A stretch of DNA of 64,000 bases. Source: Asticcacaulis sp. ZE23SCel15. Lineage in GTDB: Bacteria; Pseudomonadota; Alphaproteobacteria; Caulobacterales; Caulobacteraceae. Position numbers and translations under genes: made by a program. Below, piece after piece: positions 55,903 through 63,557 of the stretch (within the stretch, counting starts at the first letter, position 1; the number at the start of each line of letters is the position of its first letter). Where the stretch lies: NCBI RefSeq assembly GCF_030505395.1, contig NZ_CP130044.1, positions 3,543,001 through 3,607,000 of the forward strand, read 5' to 3'. The notes under the pieces are model-generated. The model saw nothing but the letters and a program-made list of their open reading frames with translations. It ran no database searches and was not told the origin of the DNA.

Positions 55903-57900
55903 TTACGCCCCCCAATTAACCCCTCGCAGCAACGCAACAGCCGATGCACGGCGCTTCGACCAGTTAATGTACCGCTCCGCACGGATAGCGACGCTATTGG
56001 TCTGATACATGCTGACCGCCTGGGCGGCCGTTGGGGTGCCAGAGTTCATATTCGGCGCCGTATCCATGACAATCGATGCCTCGCGCGAGGCATCGATTGT
56101 GACAACACCGTCATCCGCAAGGTTAATTTCATTGGCGAAGACAAGCACGAAGTAAGAGCCACCCGAAACTACAGGCACGTGGTTAGAAACGATGACGGGG
56201 ACGCCATCAATATCGCCGCCGCGCATGGTCAGGCCGGGGAACTCACGGTTACCCAGCGGATTACGCATGCCGACCAGACGACGCACAGTCCGGCTGTCGG
56301 TAACGTAAGCCGCGCTGGCGGAATCAAGATTGCTTGTGTCCGCTGTGGCCCACAAAGTCACGATATCGACTCGGACAGCATCAGCATCGTTACCAGATGA
56401 AAGTATAGCCGTAACGCCATTGGTGATCGATGCAGGCGATGCTGTAGCCCCCGTGCCGGCGGCCTTAGCCGGATTGATGAAGTCAGCATCCATCTTGGCA
56501 ACAACAGCGCTGGCCAGATCATCACGCAACAGGGTGTCAACATTGGGCCGTGAGAATCGCAGCAACTCTTCGGTCACAACCGCAATCGCCGCAATTTTTG
56601 CCCAACCAAGATAGGTATCATTGTATTCCGCACTGGTGACGGGCTTGGCATAACCTTCGCCAACCCACGCCGCCGCCGCGCCCGCCGTCTGACCTTTAAT
56701 GTGCACATTGAACGGCACGCTGCGCAAAGCAGGCACCCCGTTCAGGCCGAACTGACCAATGATGGTTTTGGGGCGTAGGTAGGTAATGAAATCATCGGTC
56801 ATTTCATTGTGAGCGACCAATGCACCGGCCCACTCGGCATCTGTGGTGGTTCCGGCGGCGACCGCAGCCTTTAGGACTGTATTTAGCCGCGTGTCGTTGC
56901 CAAACTTGGCTTCAGCCATATTCTTGGCCATCTCAATATTGCCCTTCGCAGCCCCAAGCACCAGGGCGTATCGAGCAAAGGAAATACCGGGCTCCAGCTT
57001 TGGCTCCGCCTTGACCTGAACGAACGAACGCGATGCGCTTGCAGGATCATAGCCAGACCCGTCTACCGCCTTAGCTGTAACGGCCTGAGATGCCTGCAGA
57101 CTTTCCAGACGCGAAATATGGACATCGATAGCCTTCACTTCAGATTGAAGACCATCATATTCTTCGGAAATTTCGGCATCGAGAGTTTCGCCCGTCTCGG
57201 CCGATTTGTTCATGATTTCGACCATGCGGGCCGATTTGGTTTCGCGCGACGATTTGAACGCGGTGATTTGCTCAGAAACAGTTTTCATAGACTTACCCTC
57301 CTTCGGGCGGGAATCAAAAAAGCCACCCGATAGAGTGGCCTTGGTTTCAGATTTGACGGCCAGTTTGGCCGATTTGGTTCCCGTGGAGCCGGGGGGATCG
57401 CCGCCCTCACCCCTAAGGCCGGACGCGGCCAGGGCTTTGGCGTCGAATGCTTTAATCGACTGGATCGTAGCTTCCGCATTGGCGGGGATTGTAACCAGCG
57501 ATAATTCCATGATCTCAGTTTTAATGAAGCGCGTGCCGCCGTCATCCATAAAGGCGTATTCCAACGCACGAAATCCGATAGAAACGGCGCGTACAAGACG
57601 GGCTTTTACCGACTGCCATGCCTCATCCAGGCGTGCTTTTAAGACACCCTCATCAGCCACTTGAGAAATTGTGGCGGTAAACGGTATACCTTTGGTCGTC
57701 GGCTTTCCAAACCGGACATGGCCCACCGGCTGATCATGATGATGCTGCCACAAAAGCGGCAATTCAGGCGCAAAACTAGCGCCCAAGGGGTCAACAATAT
57801 CACCCATGCGGTCAGGCGTAGGGGTGGTCGCAATGCCGGTAATGACACGTGCGTCATCATCGACCGCCTTCACCTCCAGCAGAGAATAGGCCCGATCCAT
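55903..57900 (-). CDS. Prohead protease-major capsid protein fusion
   Basis: A 665-aa fusion of two HK97-type head proteins normally encoded apart. Residues 1-160 are the S78 prohead protease (LPLLWQHHHDQPVGHV with the His, MELSLVTIPANAEATI with Ser134). A linker with a basic stretch leads to the capsid part (205-665): a helical delta-domain (ITAFKSSRETKSARMVEIMN...), the HK97 body (GPGISFARYALVLGAAKGN-like, AAAAWVGEGYAKPVTSAEYN) and the C-terminal AIRAERYINWSKRRASAVAL. An internal ATG at 57288 with a strong ribosome binding site could also make free capsid protein. Confidence 0.92.
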   Translation of the reverse strand: MDRAYSLLEVKAVDDDARVITGIATTPTPDRMGDIVDPLGASFAPELPLLWQHHHDQPVGHVRFGKPTTKGIPFTATISQVADEGVLKARLDEAWQSVKARLVRAVSIGFRALEYAFMDDGGTRFIKTEIMELSLVTIPANAEATIQSIKAFDAKALAASGLRGEGGDPPGSTGTKSAKLAVKSETKATLSGGFFDSRPKEGKSMKTVSEQITAFKSSRETKSARMVEIMNKSAETGETLDAEISEEYDGLQSEVKAIDVHISRLESLQASQAVTAKAVDGSGYDPASASRSFVQVKAEPKLEPGISFARYALVLGAAKGNIEMAKNMAEAKFGNDTRLNTVLKAAVAAGTTTDAEWAGALVAHNEMTDDFITYLRPKTIIGQFGLNGVPALRSVPFNVHIKGQTAGAAAAWVGEGYAKPVTSAEYNDTYLGWAKIAAIAVVTEELLRFSRPNVDTLLRDDLASAVVAKMDADFINPAKAAGTGATASPASITNGVTAILSSGNDADAVRVDIVTLWATADTSNLDSASAAYVTDSRTVRRLVGMRNPLGNREFPGLTMRGGDIDGVPVIVSNHVPVVSGGSYFVLVFANEINLADDGVVTIDASREASIVMDTAPNMNSGTPTAAQAVSMYQTNSVAIRAERYINWSKRRASAVALLRGVNWGA
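57288..57303 (-). promoter_or_regulatory. Internal ribosome binding site and ATG inside the fusion gene
   Basis: On the minus strand AAGGAGG lies 8 nt before the ATG of codon 205, the first residue of the capsid delta-domain. That is an almost ideal Shine-Dalgarno at the exact domain border. It would yield a 461-aa capsid protein from 57288 to 55903. Confidence 0.7.
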
Positions 57901-57909
57901 TCCGGTCTC

Positions 57910-59577
57910 CTAAAAAAACAACATTTGATATTCCGGGGCATTCTTTACCTCCGGGTTCCAACTCATCAAAATGGCGGCACAAAACAGCGCAATCAGCGGG
58001 TCAATCTTTGCCCGACCAGACACCTGTTTCGTGATCATGCCCGAATTGCCCCGCATCTCGACCTTAGCGTTACCAACTACCCAGACCATCAAGGCAGACC
58101 CATCATGGCTTAAGGTGCTGTCAGTAAGCTTTCGCTCCAGACCGTACATGGCGGGTGCCAGCGCAGGCCCTTGCCTCAGCCGCGAGATCTGATCCTCAGT
58201 GATGCCTATGCCGATCAGCGCTTCGATAATCGCAGCTATGTTATTCGGGTCGATGCCGACCGCGTTTTTGTCAGGCAGCAATCCGGCAGCCTTAACCCGC
58301 TCGATCAGGCTGATCAGGTAAGTCACATCTTCAGGCACCACCAGAAAGATCAACGACCCCTCTTTGGCAAAGCCCTCCAGTTCGGTAGCTATATCCTTGC
58401 GGACGCTTGTCACTTGAGGATTTGCGATCGCACATGACCAACACAGCCACCGCCGCGTTTGCTTCTCACGACCGATAAACGACACCCCGATAAGATCATC
58501 CAGACCGCCGCCGTCGATGCCGACTGTGACAACCTCCGACCTCGCAATCAGCTCATCCAGCGTGAGCGTCGTGTCAGCGCCATTATTCCAGTAATCCGCC
58601 CCGCGCCAGCGATCGTTCCTCAGCCGCAGGCCGATCTCGACATTCAGATGCTTCGACAGAAACACCAGCAATTCCGAGGCATCGCCCCTTTGAACCTTGA
58701 CCATCTCACTGATCAACCAGTTGATGCTGACTGAGCGGCCGATATTCGGATTAGTGATGTAAAAAAACTCAGGCTTTAGATAGTCTTCCGCAGCGATCAT
58801 GTCCTCCGGGAACTCATACAGCACCGGTAAGAAACTTGTATCAACGACGACTCCGTCACGCACGTCGCGCGCATAGGACAGTTTAGACTTAAACACGCCA
58901 GTCGGCGGCTTGTCCGCCTGCGTCGAAAGCCAAACCACAAACCCTTCCGGCCGCGATACCAGTCCGCCCGTAGCCTCGCGCAACATGGCGTCAGCATCGG
59001 GCCGTTGACCGAAAATCCAAAGCTCATCGACCAGTACGAATGACGCTTTCTTACCGGTGACCGTGCCGGAATCGGCGGCGACCACCTTAAGTTCGGCATC
59101 GGTGATCCGATGCTTGATCGTCTTTGTATGCTCCGAAACGTGCATCAGCGCCGATAAATCCGGATCAATCCGAACCATATCCCGCGCCGGATTGAAAGCG
59201 TTGTTCGCGACCTCCAGCGTCGGCGCCAGTATCAACAGTTCAGCCGACCGCCGCCAGTTCCTTACCAAGGCTGTGATCATTATCCCGGCGGCGATGGTAC
59301 TCTTGGAATTCTTCTTGCTGATCAGCAGGAAAAATTCACGTATCAGACGCTCACCGGTTTCGGCGTTATACGCCCCAAAAATGGCGCGTACAAAATCGAA
59401 CACCCACGGTTCGCAGGCCTCCCCAAACGTAGGACTGTCCGGCGCATCTACAATCCGAAGCGACTTAAAGACCTTTAACGCCTCTTCGCCTTCGTCGGCA
59501 AACAAGGGCGATGGTATCAAAGACCGCCGCTCAACTATCCGGACGCGCCAGTCAAGGCACGCGGTAGACCATTGCAT
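57910..59577 (-). CDS. terL: Terminase large subunit, HK97-like
   Basis: A 555-aa DNA-packaging motor and nuclease (Terminase_1 family). The Walker A variant EFFLLISKKNSKSTIAAGIM (about 82-100) and Walker B FVLVDELWIFG (180-190) mark the ATPase; coupling motif WLSTQADKPP is also seen. The RNase-H-like nuclease starts at VTVGIDGGGLDDLIGVSFIG. The small subunit gene overlaps its start by one base (TGATG). With a nearby HNH gene this points to cos-type packaging. Confidence 0.96.
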   Translation of the reverse strand: MQWSTACLDWRVRIVERRSLIPSPLFADEGEEALKVFKSLRIVDAPDSPTFGEACEPWVFDFVRAIFGAYNAETGERLIREFFLLISKKNSKSTIAAGIMITALVRNWRRSAELLILAPTLEVANNAFNPARDMVRIDPDLSALMHVSEHTKTIKHRITDAELKVVAADSGTVTGKKASFVLVDELWIFGQRPDADAMLREATGGLVSRPEGFVVWLSTQADKPPTGVFKSKLSYARDVRDGVVVDTSFLPVLYEFPEDMIAAEDYLKPEFFYITNPNIGRSVSINWLISEMVKVQRGDASELLVFLSKHLNVEIGLRLRNDRWRGADYWNNGADTTLTLDELIARSEVVTVGIDGGGLDDLIGVSFIGREKQTRRWLCWSCAIANPQVTSVRKDIATELEGFAKEGSLIFLVVPEDVTYLISLIERVKAAGLLPDKNAVGIDPNNIAAIIEALIGIGITEDQISRLRQGPALAPAMYGLERKLTDSTLSHDGSALMVWVVGNAKVEMRGNSGMITKQVSGRAKIDPLIALFCAAILMSWNPEVKNAPEYQMLFF

Positions 59578-60038
59578 CAGTCAGAGCCACTACGCTTAGG
59601 CGCGGATGGCGTCCCAAACAGGCCGACGACATTACCCGCCGCGACCTTCTGTTGCTCTTTCTTACCCAGCGCCGCCTCTTTTGGCTTCGGGTCAGGCCGC
59701 GCCACGCGCTGGGCCTTGCCTTTTTCAAACTGTTTAGAAATGTAATTGGCAGCGGACACGTTACCGTCCATGGCCTTTTTCCACATCTTCTGATTAAGAA
59801 CTGCCTTGGCCAGTTCGGGCCCGTTGTTCAGTTCCCGAAAATAATACTTGCGCAGCGTCGGCTCACTGAGCCCAAGGTGTAAGGCGACATCCTCAACAGA
59901 ATCACCCGACGCCCTTAAAACCGCTATCTTTTCAGCAAGTTGTGGCAACCGCTTATGCCGTTTCCGGCCGCGCGCATCCTTTGGCTCAACCCAAGGATCG
60001 CCGAATAGATCGACACCCCCTGAATTTTCACCCGACAT
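59577..60038 (-). CDS. terS: Terminase small subunit
   Basis: A 153-aa DNA-recognition subunit. A helix-turn-helix is visible in ASGDSVEDVALHLGLSEPTL followed by RKYYFRELNNG, then a helical oligomerisation part and a basic tail rich in Lys (PKPKEAALGKKEQQKV). ATG at 60038 has GGAG 11 nt upstream; the frame is open to 60083. It is translationally coupled to terL. Confidence 0.88.
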   Translation of the reverse strand: MSGENSGGVDLFGDPWVEPKDARGRKRHKRLPQLAEKIAVLRASGDSVEDVALHLGLSEPTLRKYYFRELNNGPELAKAVLNQKMWKKAMDGNVSAANYISKQFEKGKAQRVARPDPKPKEAALGKKEQQKVAAGNVVGLFGTPSAPKRSGSD

Positions 60039-60120
60039 CAAAAAATTTTCTCCAAATGACTGGGGCACGGGTCTGTGACCCAAGGCCCTTTTGAACTTTT
60101 ACATACCCCCCACCCGCCAG

Positions 60121-60528
60121 TCAGTCCCAAACCCCGCGCGTCATAAGCGTAGCCTGTTCAGCCCGCTGCTTATCCCGGTCATGGCATGGTGACTTGCAGA
60201 CCGTTTGAATGTTGGCGATATCCCAGAACAGCCGCTCATCACCGCGATGCTCTACCTTGTGGTCAGCGACCGGGCTATTGTCCGCAGGGTACAGGCCGAC
60301 ACATAGCCGACCACACATCTGACAGACCAGCGCATCGCGTGTCAGCACCTCTTGTCGCAGGGCCTGCCACCGCCGCGTCTTATACCAGGCGCGCCACGGC
60401 TGCGCACCGCGTAGACCAGACGCCAACCTAAACCCCAAATGATAAGGGCGACACCATCGCTGGCATCGCCCTTTATGAACCGCTTTGAGACCCTCGCCAC
60501 CATCCGGGCGCAGGTCTCGACACGTCAA
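60121..60528 (-). CDS. HNH endonuclease
   Basis: A 135-aa HNH nuclease. The zinc/HNH core runs VCQMCGRLCVG (paired Cys), VADHKVEHRGDERLFWDIANI, then QTVCKSPCHDRDKQRAEQAT. HNH proteins beside terminase are needed for specific cos cleavage in HK97-type phages, and the place directly before terS fits that. The N-terminal 40 residues are basic and may not be translated if a later start is used. Confidence 0.9.
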   Translation of the reverse strand: MTCRDLRPDGGEGLKAVHKGRCQRWCRPYHLGFRLASGLRGAQPWRAWYKTRRWQALRQEVLTRDALVCQMCGRLCVGLYPADNSPVADHKVEHRGDERLFWDIANIQTVCKSPCHDRDKQRAEQATLMTRGVWD

Positions 60529-60551
60529 GAATAGACCGAAATTCCGGACGA

Positions 60552-61229
60552 CTACAAGCCCGCCAAAGGCCGCATTGGTTGGTTTTCAGCCCGCCAATCC
60601 ATATCCTCGAAGAACAATTGCAACCTTATCAAGGCCTTACGCAAATATAACTTTCCCGCAAATATTCTCATATTCCGGTCAGAAGTGACCCCGATTGACA
60701 CGATTCCACCCACATCCGCACACGACAGATCGAGCACGACATAACCATTGACCGCCCGAATCATATCGGAATCAAGGTATGCATTGGCCTGCCTGAGCAC
60801 ATCAATCGCGTCCAGCCAGCGCTCAGGCTGACCTACCATACCCTTGACGCTCACCCCATCATAGGACGCCGTCAACCCGCCGATCCGCGCCCGCTCAAAG
60901 CACCGCGCATAGCGCACCCCCACCGCGACCAGTTCATCCTCTAAGCCAGCCTTACGCAGACTGTGAGCCAGCCCCTTGGTGCGCAGCACCTGCACCTTAC
61001 CCTTGCCCTCTGAGGCCTCAAGATCAACGATCTGGACATCACCGCGCATCAGCCGCTCGACCGCAGGCGTCACTATGGCCGATATGGCCTCATCGCCGAC
61101 ACTGGCAAAGGCCTCACTGACCAGCCGCAGCGCCTCAGTCTCGACGGCCACATAACTGCCCGACAGCTCCAGCCGCGCATGGCGGGCCTCACGCACCACA
61201 TCCTTGGCCATCACTCGCCACCTTTCCAC
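60552..61229 (-). CDS. Phage protein of unknown function (DUF6456-like?)
   Basis: A 225-aa helical protein. The middle VGVRYARCFERARIGGLTAS and C-terminal FAGKLYLRKALIRLQLFFED resemble, loosely, proteins of the DUF6456 kind and late-gene antiterminators (helix, then a helix-turn-helix-like end). I cannot settle the family. It lies between the initiator and the HNH/terminase genes, the spot of the lambda Q or ArpU-type late regulators, so control of late genes is a fair guess. The gene overlaps the initiator gene by 19 nt. Confidence 0.6.
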   Translation of the reverse strand: MERWRVMAKDVVREARHARLELSGSYVAVETEALRLVSEAFASVGDEAISAIVTPAVERLMRGDVQIVDLEASEGKGKVQVLRTKGLAHSLRKAGLEDELVAVGVRYARCFERARIGGLTASYDGVSVKGMVGQPERWLDAIDVLRQANAYLDSDMIRAVNGYVVLDLSCADVGGIVSIGVTSDRNMRIFAGKLYLRKALIRLQLFFEDMDWRAENQPMRPLAGL

Positions 61230-62107
61230 AAAGCTACCAACTCACGCGGCGCATAAGACCCATCCGCACCCGGCTCAGGCCCGTATTCGGCGGGCCATTC
61301 ACCGGCCCGGTGCGCGACCTTGATCGCCGCCCGCCACCGCTCAGGGGGCCAGTCGCGCGGGTCGCCAAGGTCGGTCTGGGTCGGTTTCGGCTTGGCCACC
61401 TCACGCACCGGGCGCGGCGCAATGCGGGCATCCCTAAGCTCCAGCGCCTTTTTGACGACAAGGCTCCAGTTTTTCATGGACCCGGCACCATGGGCGTTGA
61501 GATACCAGGCGGCCATGGCCCGCACAGCATCAAGGATTTCATCACGGGTGCAGGCCGGGGCATCAGGCCGGTCATCCAGCAGGTACAGCAGCGGGGTTAC
61601 GATCGCCACACCGGGGCAGATGGCCGGACTGGCCAAGGCCTCCCCAGCCGTGGACACGATCTCAGCATGGAACTCAGCCAACCCCTCACGCGCCTGCGCG
61701 TTAGAGATATATATATTATTATCTTTGGTATTATTATGTCTTCGGTTTTCCGAAGGTACCCCTTCGGTTTTCCGAAGGCTTCGGTTTTCCGAAGGCACGG
61801 GGCTGAACAGGTCCACACCCGCATCAGTCAACCGGATCACCCGCGACAGCTTGCCCGCGTCGTTGCGGTCATAGACGATGTCGATCAGGCCCGACGCCTC
61901 AAACCGGGATATGATCTCCGACGCCCGTGACGGCGAAACCCCCAGATGATCAGCAAAGTGCGCATTGCTGGCAAAGCACCCGCCGGGCAAGTTCCCAAGG
62001 GCGGCGATTTCGATAAGACATATCTTATCGATCCAGCTTAAAGCGCGATTTTTAATAAGCCCAACCGGTATGAAAACACCAGTAAAAGGCCGCTCGATCT
62101 CACTCAT
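61211..62107 (-). CDS. Phage replication initiator, lambda O-like layout
   Basis: A 298-aa protein. Residues 1-95 form a winged helix (LSWIDKICLIEIAALGNLPG, FADHLGVSPSRASEIISRFE, ASGLIDIVYDRNDAGKLSRV) of the MarR/replication-protein kind. A low-complexity linker (104-140, with repeats of PSENR and KTEG) follows, encoded by three palindromic iterons and an AT-rich stretch. The C-terminal part (150-298) with MAAWYLNAHGAGSMKNWSLV is the helicase-contact domain. The DnaB-type helicase gene is directly upstream, 1 bp from its ATG. It should bind its own gene to start replication. Confidence 0.85.
   Translation of the reverse strand: MSEIERPFTGVFIPVGLIKNRALSWIDKICLIEIAALGNLPGGCFASNAHFADHLGVSPSRASEIISRFEASGLIDIVYDRNDAGKLSRVIRLTDAGVDLFSPVPSENRSLRKTEGVPSENRRHNNTKDNNIYISNAQAREGLAEFHAEIVSTAGEALASPAICPGVAIVTPLLYLLDDRPDAPACTRDEILDAVRAMAAWYLNAHGAGSMKNWSLVVKKALELRDARIAPRPVREVAKPKPTQTDLGDPRDWPPERWRAAIKVAHRAGEWPAEYGPEPGADGSYAPRELVALWKGGE
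61701..61739. promoter_or_regulatory. AT-rich unwinding element of the phage origin
   Basis: 39 bp with only six G or C (TTAGAGATATATATATTATT then ATCTTTGGTATTATTATGT), directly next to the iterons and inside the initiator gene. It is a likely DNA-unwinding element. Confidence 0.7.
61740..61796. repeat. Three palindromic iterons inside the initiator gene
   Basis: CTTCGGTTTTCCGAAGG occurs at 61740-61756, 61762-61778 and 61779-61795, spaced 22 and 17 bp. Each is an inverted repeat (CTTCGG-TTTT-CCGAAG). They lie within the linker codons of the initiator, as the lambda O gene holds ori-lambda. Likely binding sites of the encoded winged-helix protein. Confidence 0.85.
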
Positions 62108-62108
62108 A

Positions 62109-63557
62109 CTATACCCCTTCCCAGAGCGCGTTATGCGGCAGCGATATGTTCATCACATGCTGCGCGCCGCGCGGTCCGCCCCGGTTCTTTTCGTTTAAAA
62201 ACATGATCTTGTTGGCCCATTTGGCCTTGTCTTCTTCGTATTTGATCATGGCGTTGTGATCGCTATGATCTTCGGGTTCGCGCAGGTAATATTCCGGGCG
62301 ATAAATGAAGTTGATCGACGCCGCGTCCTGCTCGATTTCGCCTGACCAGCGAAGGTCCGACATCTGGGGTCGCTTGTCGTGATTCTGACGGCTTTCGACC
62401 TGCCGACTGAGCTGACATAGCGCTATCACCGGCACGCCGGTCGATTTGGCCAGCGATGCCATGTCCTGAGAAATCGCCCCGACATCGACCACGCGGTTGC
62501 CCGACGGCTCATCCGGATTGACGATGTGCAGGTGATCGATCAGAAGGGCGCCCATTTTCAGCCCTTGCCGTTCGCATTTGCGGATTAAGCGTTTGGAGCC
62601 CGCCACGATCTGCGCCGGCGTCGCCTTTTCGCGACAATCGAAGAATATGGGCAGGTCGCGCAGTATCTGCCCGCCGCGCCATAAGGCCTCACGTCCGGCA
62701 TCATCCAACTGGTCACGATCCGCATCAAAATAGACCGGATTACCATGTCGGCCATAATCGTAAACGGCCCCACAGCCCATGCGCACCGCCAGTTCATCCT
62801 CATCCATCTCAAGGCTGAACATGCCGACCGCAAGCCCCTGCAGCGCCATGGCCCGCATAATTTCAACCGCCACCGCCGACTTGCCCATGCTGGGCCTGCC
62901 CGCAATAATAGTCATCCGGGCCTTGCGAAACCCGCCGATGGCCAGATCGAGACCGGCAAAGCCCGTGGTGACATAGGACGGCCGCGACCGGCCCGCCAGC
63001 CGATCCTCAATCCGCGATGACAGGCCCGCCCCATCGACCCAGGCATCACCGCCCGTCGTGGCCTTCTGGACATCGGCAATAAGTGCTTCTGAGCGCGCAA
63101 TGACGGAATCGACGCCGCCCGCACCCTCCATGGACTTGGCATCGGCCAATATGGCATGGGCCACGGCCACCAGACGGCGACGCGCATCCAATGACGCAAT
63201 CAGGTCAGCCAGTTCCCCGGCGACATAGGCCGGGGGCGCGCGGTCGACTAGGTCTGCCAGATAAGACATCCCGCCATAGGCCAGATAGTCGCGATTATCC
63301 TTAAGCTGCTCATGCAGCGCCGCCAACGCCACCATCTGCCCCGCGCCATGCGCCTTGGCCACATGCCGGAATAGCTTCTGATGCACCTCTGACCGGAACT
63401 GATCAGCCCGCACGCGGCCCTCAACCTGTGGCCACACCGCATACTGATGCGGCGGCGGCTCGGAAAACAGCAGGCAGCCCAGCAGATCCTTTTCGGCATC
63501 TAACGAGTGCAGGGTCGCCATATCGGCCGCATAGCCGGTTTGAACATGGGCGTTCAT
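62109..63557 (-). CDS. DnaB-type replicative helicase
   Basis: A 482-aa phage replicative helicase. An N-terminal DnaB domain (1-125: LHSLDAEKDLLGCLLFSEPP, LYGGMSYLADLVD-like) is followed by the RecA-like ATPase domain with Walker A GRPSMGKS (220-227), SLEMDEDELAVRMG and the Walker B LLIDHLHIVNPDEPS; WSGEIEQDAASINFIYRPEY and FLNEKNRGGPRGAQHV carry the arginine-finger region. It should unwind the origin set by the downstream initiator, so no host loader may be needed. It overlaps the methylase stop by 4 nt. Confidence 0.95.
   Translation of the reverse strand: MNAHVQTGYAADMATLHSLDAEKDLLGCLLFSEPPPHQYAVWPQVEGRVRADQFRSEVHQKLFRHVAKAHGAGQMVALAALHEQLKDNRDYLAYGGMSYLADLVDRAPPAYVAGELADLIASLDARRRLVAVAHAILADAKSMEGAGGVDSVIARSEALIADVQKATTGGDAWVDGAGLSSRIEDRLAGRSRPSYVTTGFAGLDLAIGGFRKARMTIIAGRPSMGKSAVAVEIMRAMALQGLAVGMFSLEMDEDELAVRMGCGAVYDYGRHGNPVYFDADRDQLDDAGREALWRGGQILRDLPIFFDCREKATPAQIVAGSKRLIRKCERQGLKMGALLIDHLHIVNPDEPSGNRVVDVGAISQDMASLAKSTGVPVIALCQLSRQVESRQNHDKRPQMSDLRWSGEIEQDAASINFIYRPEYYLREPEDHSDHNAMIKYEEDKAKWANKIMFLNEKNRGGPRGAQHVMNISLPHNALWEGV

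Noticed and set aside
36034-60038. Gene transfer agent rather than a phage
   Set aside because: The gp10-like chaperone is shared with GTAs, but the cluster has an attachment site, a replication module, an HNH-terminase pair and spike genes, which fit an inducible phage.
61740-61796. Possible short CRISPR-like array
   Set aside because: Repeat spacing is 17-22 bp with no unique spacers; they are palindromic iterons within a coding sequence.
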